Source: Bordetella hinzii LMG 13501 (GTDB lineage Bacteria; Pseudomonadota; Gammaproteobacteria; Burkholderiales; Burkholderiaceae_B). From it: DNA of 64,000 bases. Each line of letters starts with the position of its first letter. Position 1 is the first letter of the stretch. The stretch spans positions 62,001 through 126,000 of the forward strand of contig NZ_LRUJ01000001.1 of the NCBI RefSeq assembly GCF_001548475.1, in the 5' to 3' direction. This document shows, piece after piece, positions 35,008 through 43,557 of this stretch. Position numbers and translations under genes: made by a program. The notes beneath the pieces are model-generated. The model saw nothing but the letters and a program-made list of their open reading frames with translations. It had not been told where the DNA came from and did no database searches.

Positions 35008-36327
35008 ATGTATACCGCTTCCGACTTTCCGGCATCCGCCGCCCTCTATGCCGAAGCCCAGAAATACCTGCCCGGGGGCAATACGCGCACCACCGTGTTC
35101 CAGCATCCTTTCCCCCTGTACGCCGCGCGCGGCGAGGGCTGCCATGTGTGGGATGTGGACGGCGTGCGGCGCATCGACTGCATCAACAACTACACGGCGA
35201 TGATCCATGGCCATGCCAAGCCGGAGATTACGCAGGCGGTCACCCGGCAATTGGCCCTGGGCACCTGCTTCGGCATGCCCACGCCCAGCGAGATCGACCT
35301 GGCGCGCGAACTCTCGCGCCGCGTGGCCTCGGTGGAACGGGTCCGCTTCATGAACTCGGGCACCGAGGCCGTCATGATGGCCATCAAGGCCGCCCGGGCC
35401 TACACCGGGCGTCCCAAGATCGCCAAGGTCGAAGGCGCCTATCACGGCAGCTATGACCCCGCCGAAGTCAGCCTGGACTCCCAACCCGCGCAATGGGGCG
35501 AAGACCTGCCGCGATCGGTGCCTTATGCGACGGGCACGCCGGGCGGCGTGCTGGACGACGTCATCGTCATCCCCTTCAATGACCCGCCGACCGCGCAGCG
35601 CCTGATCGCCCGGCACGGCAAGGACCTGGCCGCCATCCTCATCGATCCGCTGCCCAACCGCGCCGGCCTGGTCGGCGCCTCGGCGGAATTCCTGGCTACC
35701 CTGCGCCAGGCCGCCGATGCCGCGGGCGCCCTGCTCATCTTCGATGAGGTGATCTCTTTCCGCCTGGCCCATGGCGGCGCGCAATCCCTCTTCGGGACCA
35801 CGCCCGACCTCACGACCTTCGGCAAGGTCATCGGCGGCGGGTTCCCGGTAGGCGCGGTGGGCGGGCGCCGCGAGGTGATGGCGGTCTTCGACCCGACCGG
35901 CGGCAAGCCCGCCCTGCCCCATGGCGGCACGTTCTCGGCCAACCCCGTCACCATGACGGCCGGCCTGGCCGCGCTGCAAGCCCTGGACGCGCCGGCCTTC
36001 GCGCACCTGGACCGCATCGGCCAAGCGGTGCGCGATGGCGCCAACGAAGCGCTCAAGCGCCATGGCCTGCCCGGCCGCGCCGTGGGCATGGGCTCGCTGC
36101 TGCGCATCCACTTCACCGGACAGGCCCCGCGCGACTACCGGAGCATCTATCCCGACGCCCAGGCGTCGGCGCGCCTGAAAACCTTTGTGGACGCCCTGCT
36201 GGCGCACGGCGTCCTGGCCGCCGGTTACGGCCTGATGGCGCTGTCCACGCCCATGGGCGAGCGTGAAGTGACGCAGATCGTCGACGCCATCGACCGCGCG
36301 TTGGCCGATACCCGGCGCGCCGGCTGA
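35008..36327 (+). CDS. Class-III aminotransferase, glutamate-1-semialdehyde aminomutase-like
   Basis: 439 residues starting MYTASDFPASAAL. YLPGGNTRTTVFQHPFPLYAARG is the typical opening of GSAM-like catabolic aminotransferases. NSGTEAVMMAIKAAR binds phosphate, LLIFDEVISFR supplies the PLP Asp, and TTFGKVIGGGFPVGAVGGR carries the Schiff-base Lys at residue 273. GGTFSANPVTMTAGLAAL completes the fold. Porphyrin synthesis is unlikely, since the gene sits with a catabolic regulator rather than hem genes. It probably transaminates an omega-amino acid or amine. The RpiR-type operator upstream links it to the DMFase-like operon. Confidence 0.87.
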   Translation: MYTASDFPASAALYAEAQKYLPGGNTRTTVFQHPFPLYAARGEGCHVWDVDGVRRIDCINNYTAMIHGHAKPEITQAVTRQLALGTCFGMPTPSEIDLARELSRRVASVERVRFMNSGTEAVMMAIKAARAYTGRPKIAKVEGAYHGSYDPAEVSLDSQPAQWGEDLPRSVPYATGTPGGVLDDVIVIPFNDPPTAQRLIARHGKDLAAILIDPLPNRAGLVGASAEFLATLRQAADAAGALLIFDEVISFRLAHGGAQSLFGTTPDLTTFGKVIGGGFPVGAVGGRREVMAVFDPTGGKPALPHGGTFSANPVTMTAGLAALQALDAPAFAHLDRIGQAVRDGANEALKRHGLPGRAVGMGSLLRIHFTGQAPRDYRSIYPDAQASARLKTFVDALLAHGVLAAGYGLMALSTPMGEREVTQIVDAIDRALADTRRAG

Positions 36328-36492
36328 GGCGGCGCCGGCTTTTCTGCGGTCGCCTGTCTCCGTTTCCCGGTCCGTCTTCATGAACAGCGCGCCCCGAAGG
36401 GGCGCCTGATCCTCGACGGAGCCGATATGTCTTTGCCGCCCGCGCCGGGGCCGGGCGGCCGGCGCGGGTTTTCCCCAGTATCTCCAAAATAA

Positions 36493-36529
36493 ATACTGAG
36501 TAGTATGTTTGATAAATACTCAGTAGTAT
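36493..36529 (+). promoter_or_regulatory. Tandem palindromic operators of the TetR-controlled operon
   Basis: ATACTGAGTAGTAT (36493-36506) and ATACTCAGTAGTAT (36516-36529) are both palindromic (ATACT, four bases, AGTAT). They lie in near-identical 20-base direct repeats 23 bases apart and differ only in one centre base. They directly precede the acyl-CoA dehydrogenase gene, so a repressor bound here would block the promoter. The TetR gene is the second gene of the same operon, giving likely autoregulation. Confidence 0.75.
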
Positions 36530-36545
36530 GTTTTTGGAGAAATTC

Positions 36546-37703
36546 ATGACTGTGGTCTGGGAACCGGCGCTGCCGGTCCAATCGGTGGTCTGGCGCGACA
36601 AGGCGGCGGCATTGACGCGGGATCTTTTCGCCCCCGCCGCGGCGGCCATCGACGCCGAGCAGCGCTATCCCGTGGAACATCTCGCGCCCCTGCTGGCCAG
36701 CGGCATCTCGGGCATGTTCGTGCCGGCCGAATATGGCGGCAGCGGCGCATCGCTGACCTCCGTGGTCTCGGTGGTCGAAACCGTGGCCCAGGGCTGCGCC
36801 TCTACCGCCGCCATCCTGGCCGCGCTCTCGCTGGGCGCCTTCCCGGTCCTGCTGGGCGGCACCCACGCCCAGAAGATGGAGCTGCTGGGCGGGCTGGCCA
36901 CCCAGGGCCGCGCGGTCAATTTCGCGCTGAGCGAGCGCGACGCGGGCTCCGATCCCTCCGGCCTGCAGACCGTGGCCGTGCGCGAGGGCGAGGGCTGGCG
37001 CATACGCGGCGAAAAATGCTGGCTGGGCAATGGCGGCCACTCCAGCCATTTCATCGTGTTCGCCCGCAGCAGCGACGACGAACGCCACAACATCAGCGCC
37101 TTCGTGGTGCGGCGCGACGCCCCCGGCGTGGCGGTGGATTTCTACGAAGACAAGATGGGCATCCGCGGCACGACCACCACCAACCTCAAGCTCGACACCT
37201 GGGTGCCCGCCAGCGCCATGGTCGGCGAGGAAGGGCGCGGCATGAGGCTGGCCCTGGGCACGCTGGCCATCGGCCGCGTCGTGGTGGCCGCCCAGGCCAA
37301 TGGCATCGCGCTGGGCAGCTATGCGGCGGCGCGCGATTTCGCCGCCCGCCGCGAGACCTTCGGCAAGCCCATCATCGATCACCAGGCCATCGGCTTCAAG
37401 CTCGCCGACTCGGCCACGGCCCTGTCGGCCTCGCGCATGATGACCTACGAAGCGGCCCGCGCCTATGACGCCGGCCAGGACATCGGCGTGCTGGGCGCCA
37501 TGGCCAAGCTGCTGGCCAGCGAAAACTCGCATGCCGTGGTGGACGACGCCGTGCAGATTCTCGGCGGCCGGGGCTATGTCAAGCCTTGCGCCGTCGAGCG
37601 CGCCTACCGCGACCAGCGCATCACCGAGATCTATGAAGGCACCTCGGAGATCCAGCGCCTGGTCATCGCGCGCGCCGTCAAGAAAGAAGCGCTCTCGGCC
37701 TGA
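36546..37703 (+). CDS. Acyl-CoA dehydrogenase
   Basis: 385 residues from the ATG at 36546, with GGAG eight bases upstream. An ATG at 36528 is in frame but lies inside the second operator. Family motifs: ALSERDAGSDPSG and KCWLGNGGHSSHFIVFAR (FAD/substrate contacts), EEGRGMRLALGTLAIGRVVVAAQANGIA, RRETFGKPIIDHQAI, and QILGGRGYVKPCAVERAYRDQRITEIYEGTSEIQ, where the Glu of YEGTS is at the usual catalytic-base position. It makes the alpha,beta double bond of an acyl-CoA. It is first in a five-gene operon with TetR, an unknown protein, a CoA transferase and a Bug receptor. Confidence 0.92.
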   Translation: MTVVWEPALPVQSVVWRDKAAALTRDLFAPAAAAIDAEQRYPVEHLAPLLASGISGMFVPAEYGGSGASLTSVVSVVETVAQGCASTAAILAALSLGAFPVLLGGTHAQKMELLGGLATQGRAVNFALSERDAGSDPSGLQTVAVREGEGWRIRGEKCWLGNGGHSSHFIVFARSSDDERHNISAFVVRRDAPGVAVDFYEDKMGIRGTTTTNLKLDTWVPASAMVGEEGRGMRLALGTLAIGRVVVAAQANGIALGSYAAARDFAARRETFGKPIIDHQAIGFKLADSATALSASRMMTYEAARAYDAGQDIGVLGAMAKLLASENSHAVVDDAVQILGGRGYVKPCAVERAYRDQRITEIYEGTSEIQRLVIARAVKKEALSA

Positions 37704-37711
37704 GAACCGCC

Positions 37712-38371
37712 ATGAAAGCCAAGCGAAAAATCGCCTACGACGACATGCCCCAGCGGCAGATCGACCTGCTGGACGCGGCGGCGGCCGCCTTCACCGAGAT
37801 GGGGTTCGCGGCGGCCACCATCGATTCGGTGGCCGATCTCATCGGCCTCACCAAGGGCAGCGTCTATTACTACTACCGCAGCAAGACCGAGCTGTTTTTC
37901 GCCGTCCATCGGCGGGCCATGCAGCTGAACTTCGATACCGTTGAGCCGCTGGCCCGCGACACCGCGCTGCCGCCGGCGCGCCGGCTGTGGAACATGGCCC
38001 ACGCCCACACGCATCTGATGATGCGCCACCTGCCCTATCAGCGCGTCACGGTGCAAGGGGCCGAATTGCGCATGACCGGCCGCAGCACGGACGAGGAACG
38101 CGCCGAACTCGAAGAGCTGGTCAAGCTGCGCGACGACTACGAGACGCTGTACCGCGACGTCCTGCAAGAGGGCATGCGCCTGGGCCAGTTCCGCGAGGCG
38201 CCGGCCGCGCTGGCCGTCAAACCCATGCTGGGCGCGCTGAACTGGACCACGATGTGGTACCGCCCGCGCGACAACGAAACCGAAGCCGACCGCGAACGCA
38301 TCGCGGTCCAGATCGCCGACGGCATCCTGGCCAGCGCCTTGCCGCTGCCGGCTGCGTACACCCAAGGATGA
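37712..38371 (+). CDS. TetR/AcrR-family transcriptional regulator
   Basis: 219 residues. The N-terminal helix-turn-helix is FAAATIDSVADLIGLTKGSVYYYYRSK near residues 30-57; the rest is the helical ligand-binding domain. It starts eight bases after the acyl-CoA dehydrogenase stop and ends four bases before the unknown gene, so it is embedded in the operon. The two ATACT-N4-AGTAT palindromes at 36493-36529 are the obvious binding sites. As in FadR/PsrA-like TetR systems, the inducer is probably an acyl-CoA of the pathway (inference). Confidence 0.88.
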   Translation: MKAKRKIAYDDMPQRQIDLLDAAAAAFTEMGFAAATIDSVADLIGLTKGSVYYYYRSKTELFFAVHRRAMQLNFDTVEPLARDTALPPARRLWNMAHAHTHLMMRHLPYQRVTVQGAELRMTGRSTDEERAELEELVKLRDDYETLYRDVLQEGMRLGQFREAPAALAVKPMLGALNWTTMWYRPRDNETEADRERIAVQIADGILASALPLPAAYTQG

Positions 38372-38375
38372 TGGC

Positions 38376-39404
38376 ATGTCATTGAACGAGAACGAGCGCG
38401 CCTGGCGCGCCGTGGCCAACTGGTATCACGCTTATTTCACGGGCATCGTGCTGTCCACCGTGACGCGGCGCGGCACGCCGCGCGCCAGCGAACTGGTCTA
38501 TGAGATCTTCTGCCGCCAGCGCCGCGAGCGTTTCCTGCCGGGCCTGAAGAAACTCGGCATCGACCATCTTCCCCCTGCCGTGGCGGCCGCCCAATACCAC
38601 TATCTGTCCAACCATATCGGCGGCGTGTCGGTGCAATACATGTACGAATCCGACCGCAAGGCGTGGATACGCTACGCCGCGCCGCGCTGGATCTGGTCGG
38701 GCACGGCCATCTGCGCCATCCCCTCGGAAGTCTCGCGCGCCATGCTGGCCGGCTGGCACGCGCAGAACGGCGTATCGCTGGGCAATCCCAGGCTAGGCTT
38801 TGTCTGCACCAAGCAGGCCGTCGACGGCCAGTCGGGCCTCGAAGGCTATTACTACGAATACGACCACGACCTGCTGCCGCATGAGCGCCTGCGCTTCGCG
38901 CGCCACGAGGATGCGCCGGACTTCGATCCGGCCGCCGCGCCCGGCCTGCCCACCGAGACCTGGCCGCGCGACCGCCTGGCCAAGGCCAACCGCAACTACG
39001 CCATGGAATATGTGCGCAGCGCCCTGCCCACCGCCTTGCAGCTCTGGGGCCCCGAAGACGCCGGAGCCTTGCTGAAGCTGACGGGCCAGCTGATCGGCAT
39101 GCAGTGCTATCACGAGACCGCGCAGGGCCTGGGCGTGGCGCCCGAAGCCGGCGCCAAGGGTTTCGCGGCCTTCCTGGCAGCGCTGCTGCATGCCCAGGGC
39201 GACCAGGCCGAGGTGACGCCGGACGGCCAGGGCTATGTCGTGCGCCAGGCCGGCTGGGCCCTGCTGCAAGGCATGAACGACCCCCACCCCGCCTTGGACA
39301 TGGCCTGGGAAGGGCTCTTGAACGGGGCGCGCGACGCCCATGACCACCGCCTGAGCCTGCGCCGCCTGCCGGCCGCCGAAGGCTATGTCTGGCATATCGC
39401 CTAG
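38376..39404 (+). CDS. Unrecognised 342-residue protein in the acyl-CoA operon
   Basis: I do not recognise this protein. It starts MSLNENERAWRAVANWYHAYF, with AAGGATGATG as ribosome site, and has no signal peptide or long hydrophobic stretch. It is rich in aromatic residues (YYYEYDHDLL, QYHYLSNHIGGVSVQYMYES, WIRYAAPRWIWSG) and has several possible metal or acid/base residues. The C-terminal third (QCYHETAQGLGV, GWALLQGMNDPHPALDMAWEGLLNG) might resemble L-2-amino-thiazoline-4-carboxylate hydrolase-type folds, a weak guess. It lies between TetR and the CoA transferase with gaps of 4 and 19 bases, so it is surely part of the pathway, possibly as a hydrolase or accessory enzyme. Confidence 0.8.
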   Translation: MSLNENERAWRAVANWYHAYFTGIVLSTVTRRGTPRASELVYEIFCRQRRERFLPGLKKLGIDHLPPAVAAAQYHYLSNHIGGVSVQYMYESDRKAWIRYAAPRWIWSGTAICAIPSEVSRAMLAGWHAQNGVSLGNPRLGFVCTKQAVDGQSGLEGYYYEYDHDLLPHERLRFARHEDAPDFDPAAAPGLPTETWPRDRLAKANRNYAMEYVRSALPTALQLWGPEDAGALLKLTGQLIGMQCYHETAQGLGVAPEAGAKGFAAFLAALLHAQGDQAEVTPDGQGYVVRQAGWALLQGMNDPHPALDMAWEGLLNGARDAHDHRLSLRRLPAAEGYVWHIA

Positions 39405-39423
39405 GCGCGACAAGGAGAGCAAT

Positions 39424-40560
39424 ATGCAGGCAACACAAACGGGCGGCGCCCTGCAGGGGCTGCGCGTCATCGACGCATCGCGCGTGCTGGCGGGCCCCTT
39501 TTGCGGCCAGATACTGGGCGACCATGGCGCCGAAGTCATCAAGATAGAGGCGCCGGAGGGAGACGAATGCCGCGGCTTCGGGCCGCCTTTCGTCGAGGGC
39601 AGCTCAGCCTACTTCCGGGCGGTCAACCGCAACAAGCGCAGCATGGTGCTGGACCTGAACCAGGACGGCGCCCGCGCCGTCTTCTGGCAACTGCTGGAAA
39701 GCGCCGATGTGCTGATCGAGAACTTCAAGGCCAGCACGCTGCGCGCCTGGGGCGTCGCCTCGCCCAAGGAGATCACCCAACGCTACCCGCGCTTGATCCA
39801 TTGCCGCATCACCGGCTTCGGCGACGACGGCCCGCTGGGCGAGCTGCCCGGCTATGACGCGGCGGTGCAGGCCATGGCCGGCCTGCTCAGCATCAATGGC
39901 GAGGCGGGCGGTCCGCCCTTGCGCCTGGGCGTGCCCGTGGTCGACCTGACCACCGGCATGAACGCCGCCATGGCCGTCCTGCTGGCCTTGCAGGCGCGCC
40001 ACCTGACCGGCCAGGGCCAGATGGCCGACATCACCCTGTATGACTCGGCGGTGTCGGTGGCCCATCCCTTCCTGACCAACTACCTGGCCTCCGGCGTGAC
40101 GCCCAGGCCCAGCGGCAACGGGCATCCGAACATCGTGCCCTACAACGTCTACCAGACGCGCACCTGCCCGCTGTTCATCGCCGTGGCCAACGACCGCCTG
40201 TTCGGCAAGCTGTGCATCCAGCTGGGCTTGCCCGAGCTGCCGCAGGACCCGCGCTTTGCCACCAATGGCCAGCGCGTGGCCAACCGCGACGCGCTGGACG
40301 CCGCGCTGCGCGCCGCCCTCGCCACCCTCGATGGCGAGGAAATCGGCCCGCGCCTGCTGGCGCAGAACGTGCCGGCCGCGCCCATCCTCGATGTGGGCGC
40401 GGTCGCCGCGGCCCCGCATACCGCGCATCGCGCCATGGTCGTGCGCCAGGACGGCTACACCGGGCCCGGCATCCCCATCAAGCTATCGCGCACGCCGGCG
40501 TCCATCCGGCGCGGCCCGCCGGCCCTGGGAGAGATGCCGGCGCCGGACGGCGCCCTCTGA
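39424..40560 (+). CDS. CaiB/BaiF family (class III) CoA transferase
   Basis: 378 residues starting MQATQTGGALQGLRVIDASRVLAGPF in segments, with AAGGAG upstream. VNRNKRSMVLDLNQDGAR, IENFKASTLRAWGVA, CRITGFGDDGPLGELPGYDAAVQAMAGL (catalytic Asp region) and NGHPNIVPYNVYQT match the family throughout. It activates a carboxylate by CoA transfer, feeding the acyl-CoA dehydrogenase encoded first in the operon. It closely parallels the CoA transferase at 18011-19204, which suggests duplication of a cassette within the region. Confidence 0.92.
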   Translation: MQATQTGGALQGLRVIDASRVLAGPFCGQILGDHGAEVIKIEAPEGDECRGFGPPFVEGSSAYFRAVNRNKRSMVLDLNQDGARAVFWQLLESADVLIENFKASTLRAWGVASPKEITQRYPRLIHCRITGFGDDGPLGELPGYDAAVQAMAGLLSINGEAGGPPLRLGVPVVDLTTGMNAAMAVLLALQARHLTGQGQMADITLYDSAVSVAHPFLTNYLASGVTPRPSGNGHPNIVPYNVYQTRTCPLFIAVANDRLFGKLCIQLGLPELPQDPRFATNGQRVANRDALDAALRAALATLDGEEIGPRLLAQNVPAAPILDVGAVAAAPHTAHRAMVVRQDGYTGPGIPIKLSRTPASIRRGPPALGEMPAPDGAL

Positions 40561-40601
40561 TTTTTCCAACCGCAGCAACCAGAAGAATAGACAGGAGACT
40601 T

Positions 40602-41573
40602 ATGAACAAGCCCCGATTTGCCACCCGCGCCGCACTCTGCGCCATGACGATGGCCATGGCCGGCGCCGCCCTCGCCGCCGACGCCTATCCCGGCGACAAG
40701 CCCGTGCGCATCATCGCCGCCTTCTCGACCGGCAGCGCCACCGACAACAGCGCCCGCATCCTGGGCCAGGAGCTGAGCCGCGACCTCGGCGGCAACTTCA
40801 TCATCGAAAACCGCCCTGGCGCGCAAGGCGTCATCGGCACCGATTTTGCCCTGCGCCAGCCGGCCGACGGCTACACCCTGACCATCACCAGCAGCTCGCT
40901 GAACTCGATCAATCCCGGCCTGGTGAAAGACCTGCGCTACGACGCCGTCAAGGACTTCACGCACATCTCGCGCCTGACCACCATGCCCATGCTGCTTCTG
41001 GTGCGCGGCGACGGCGATGTCAGCAGCGTCAAAGACCTGGTGCAAAAGGCCAAGAGCAAGACGCTGAACTTCGGCTATGGCTCGCCGGGCGGCCAGGTGG
41101 CGGGCGCGGCCTTCAACAGCATTGCCGGCGTCAAGGCCACCGGCATTCCGTACAAGAGCCAGCCGCCCGCGCTGACCGACCTGGCCGGCGGCCAGGTGGA
41201 CTATGTGCTGGGCGATCTATCGGTGGCAATGCCGCTCATCCGCTCCAACAAGATCCGGGCGCTGGCCATCAGCACGCCGCAGCGCCTGAAGGACCTGCCC
41301 GATGTGCCGACCTTCGCCGAAACCGGCTACTCGGCCTTTGACCTGGTCGTCTGGGTGGGCGTGGGTGGACCGGCCGGCATGCCCGCCGACGTCGTGGCCA
41401 AGCTCAATCAGTCCATCAACAAGGCCCTGGCGCGCCCCGAGGTCCAGCAGAAGTTCGAACTCATGGGAATGACGGTTGCCCCCAACACCCCTGAGCAACA
41501 ACTGGGCTTCGTGCAGGACCAGCTTGCCACCTGGAGCAAGCGCATGAAAGAAGCCGGCATCCAGCCGGAATAA
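40602..41573 (+). CDS. Bug-family TTT substrate-binding protein with a variant ligand loop (Bug 5)
   Basis: 323 residues with a Sec signal ending AALAADAYP. The ligand loop is VRIIAAFSTGSATDNSAR, so the usual GGxxD is GSxxD, the most divergent loop of the nine Bug proteins here. ENRPGAQGVIGTDFA, ADGYTLTITSS and PYKSQPPALTDLAGGQVDYVLGD follow. It ends the TetR-controlled operon, 41 bases after the CoA transferase. The loop change may mean a different carboxylate geometry. Confidence 0.92.
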   Translation: MNKPRFATRAALCAMTMAMAGAALAADAYPGDKPVRIIAAFSTGSATDNSARILGQELSRDLGGNFIIENRPGAQGVIGTDFALRQPADGYTLTITSSSLNSINPGLVKDLRYDAVKDFTHISRLTTMPMLLLVRGDGDVSSVKDLVQKAKSKTLNFGYGSPGGQVAGAAFNSIAGVKATGIPYKSQPPALTDLAGGQVDYVLGDLSVAMPLIRSNKIRALAISTPQRLKDLPDVPTFAETGYSAFDLVVWVGVGGPAGMPADVVAKLNQSINKALARPEVQQKFELMGMTVAPNTPEQQLGFVQDQLATWSKRMKEAGIQPE

Positions 41574-41594
41574 GCGCCGGAGAACGGCGTTTGC

Positions 41595-41621
41595 GCGGGC
41601 CGGCCATCACGGCCGGCCCGC
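41595..41621. terminator. Strong hairpin between convergent genes
   Basis: GCGGGCCGGCC (41595-41605) and GGCCGGCCCGC (41611-41621) form a perfect 11-base stem around ATCAC, in the 51-base gap between the Bug 5 stop and the YggS-like stop. No T-tract follows on either strand, but the position suggests a shared end for both transcripts. Confidence 0.5.
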
Positions 41622-41624
41622 CCC

Positions 41625-42398
41625 TCAGCCCTGGGGCCAATAATAGCCGTCGGGGGTACTGCGCGCCCCGAAGATGGCCTGCCCCACGCGCACCACGGTC
41701 GCGCCTTCCTCGATGGCGATCTCGTAGTCGCCCGACATCCCCATGGACAGCTGCGCCACGTCCGGCCGTTCCTGGCGCAGGCGGTCGCGCACATCGCGCA
41801 GCCGCGCGAAGCACTGCCGCACGCGGCTGCTTTCGGTCGAGAGCAGGGCCAGCGTCATCAGGCCGCGCACGCGCAAGGCCGCAAACGGGGCCAGCTCGCG
41901 CACAAAGCCGGCCACCGCCTCGGGCGCCAGGCCGTATTTGCTGGCTTCGCCAGACGTATTGACCTGCACGAAGACATCCAGCCCGCGGCCCTCGGCCTGC
42001 AGGCGGCGCTCCAGCGCTTCGGCCACGCGCAGACTGTCCAAGGCCTGGAATTCATCGGCATACCGCGCCACGAGCTTGGCCTTGTTGGTCTGCAGATGCC
42101 CGATGACCGACCACCTGAGATCCTCCAGGTCGGCCAGGGCCTCCCATTTGCGCGAGACTTCCTGCAGCTTGTTTTCGCCCAGGAAACGGCAGCCCGCCTC
42201 ATACGCCAGGCGGATGCGCGCGTCGTCGACCGTCTTGCTCACGGGCAGCAGGCGCACGCTGCCGGGCTCGCGCCCGGCCCGGGCGCAGGCCGCGTCGATG
42301 CGCGCGCGCACCGCCGCCAGATTGCGCTGGAAGTCCTCGACCGACCGCGCCTGGGGCCAGCGGCCGTGCAAATCATGCTGTGTCTGGGTGCCGCCCAT
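41625..42398 (-). CDS. YggS-family pyridoxal-phosphate-binding protein
   Basis: 257 residues starting MGGTQTQHDL, somewhat longer than the usual 230. LLPVSKTVD carries the PLP Lys, then FLGENKLQEVSRKWEAL, RWSVIGHLQTNKAKLV, VFVQVNTSGEASKYGLAPE and LSMGMSGDYEIAIEEGATVVRVGQAIFG. This is the alanine-racemase-like TIM-barrel family that maintains PLP balance. It is probably a second copy besides a housekeeping one (inference). No clear ribosome site is visible at this start. It is the last leftward gene after Bug 6, with a 88-base gap. Confidence 0.85.
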   Translation of the reverse strand: MGGTQTQHDLHGRWPQARSVEDFQRNLAAVRARIDAACARAGREPGSVRLLPVSKTVDDARIRLAYEAGCRFLGENKLQEVSRKWEALADLEDLRWSVIGHLQTNKAKLVARYADEFQALDSLRVAEALERRLQAEGRGLDVFVQVNTSGEASKYGLAPEAVAGFVRELAPFAALRVRGLMTLALLSTESSRVRQCFARLRDVRDRLRQERPDVAQLSMGMSGDYEIAIEEGATVVRVGQAIFGARSTPDGYYWPQG

Positions 42399-42486
42399 CT
42401 CATGCGGGCCCTGCCTCCACGGCCGGGCCACCTCCGGGTTTTGTCATAGGACAAATATAGCATGCCGCCACACGGCGGCCGGAGGC

Positions 42487-43446
42487 TCAACCGACGGAGA
42501 TCTTGGCGCGCCGCGCCACCTCGCCCCAGCGCGACACTTCGCTCCGCGTGAGCTGGGCCAGCTCGTCCGGCGTGCCGCCGCCGGCGTCGGCGCCCAGCTC
42601 CACCCAGCGCTTGACGAAGCGCGGGTCGCCGAAGGCCTGGTTGACGGCCCGGTTCAGCGCCGCCACGGCCGCCTGGGGCGTGGACGGCGGAGCATAGATG
42701 CCGTACCAGCTGGTGGCGTCATAATTGGGGGCCCCGCTCTCGGCGGCGGTGGGCACATCGGGCAGATGCGGCGAGCGGTCCCTGGAGGTCACGGCGATGG
42801 CCCGCACGCTGCCCGCGCGGATGTGCTGGATGGCCGAAGGCATGGTCTCGAACATCATGTCCACATTGCCCGCGATGATGTCCACGATGGCCGGCGACGA
42901 ACCGCGATACGGCACATGCATCATCTGCGTGCCGGTCACGCTCTTGAAGTACTCGGCCATCAGATGCTGCATGGTGCCCGCGCCCGGCGTGGCATAGCTG
43001 TACTTGTCCGGACTCGCCTTGAGCAGGGCGACCAGCTCGGCCACATTGCCGGCGGGCAGGTTTTTGTTGACGATCAGCGCATGGTTCACCCGCCCCAGGA
43101 AACCGACCGGCGTCATCTCGCGGATGTCATAGCCCAGATGGGGATAGACCGATTGCGCGATGGCGTGATGCACCGCGCCGAACAGAATCGTATAACCGTC
43201 GGGACGCGACTTGGCCACCGCGTCGGCGCCCAGCGTGCCGCCCGCCCCGCCGCGGTTTTCCACGATGACGGACTGCCCCAGTCCGGCGCGCAGCGGCTCG
43301 GCCAGCTGGCGCGACAGGATATCCACCGTGCCTCCCGGCGCATAAGGCGCGATCAGCCTGATGGTCTGGTTGGGAAAATCCGCCTGGGCAAACGCCCGGC
43401 CCAGCGGGGCCATGGCCGCGAGGGCCAGCAACTGTCTCCTGTCCAT
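42487..43446 (-). CDS. Bug-family TTT substrate-binding protein (Bug 6)
   Basis: 319 residues with a short signal (MDRRQLLALAAMAPLGRAFAQ). IRLIAPYAPGGTVDILSR is the GGxxD loop, then VENRGGAGGTLGADAV, RPDGYTILFGA, PYRGSSPAIVDIIAGNVDMMFE and RAIAVTSRDRSPHLPDVPT. GGAG lies upstream of the ATG. No enzyme gene is attached; the nearest neighbours are a MocR-type regulator upstream (111 bases) and YggS downstream. Confidence 0.92.
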   Translation of the reverse strand: MDRRQLLALAAMAPLGRAFAQADFPNQTIRLIAPYAPGGTVDILSRQLAEPLRAGLGQSVIVENRGGAGGTLGADAVAKSRPDGYTILFGAVHHAIAQSVYPHLGYDIREMTPVGFLGRVNHALIVNKNLPAGNVAELVALLKASPDKYSYATPGAGTMQHLMAEYFKSVTGTQMMHVPYRGSSPAIVDIIAGNVDMMFETMPSAIQHIRAGSVRAIAVTSRDRSPHLPDVPTAAESGAPNYDATSWYGIYAPPSTPQAAVAALNRAVNQAFGDPRFVKRWVELGADAGGGTPDELAQLTRSEVSRWGEVARRAKISVG

Positions 43447-43557
43447 GCCTGTCTCCGGTGGATCCGCCCTCGGACAGGGCGGTGATCGCGATGCGCTCGG
43501 GCACCCTCAACAACCAGACAGGCAGGATAGGAATCCGCAAACTCCCATGCAATTGAA

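Noticed and set aside
36528-36545. Earlier ATG for the acyl-CoA dehydrogenase.
   Set aside because: It lies inside the second TetR-type palindrome and has no ribosome site, whereas 36546 has GGAG at eight bases.
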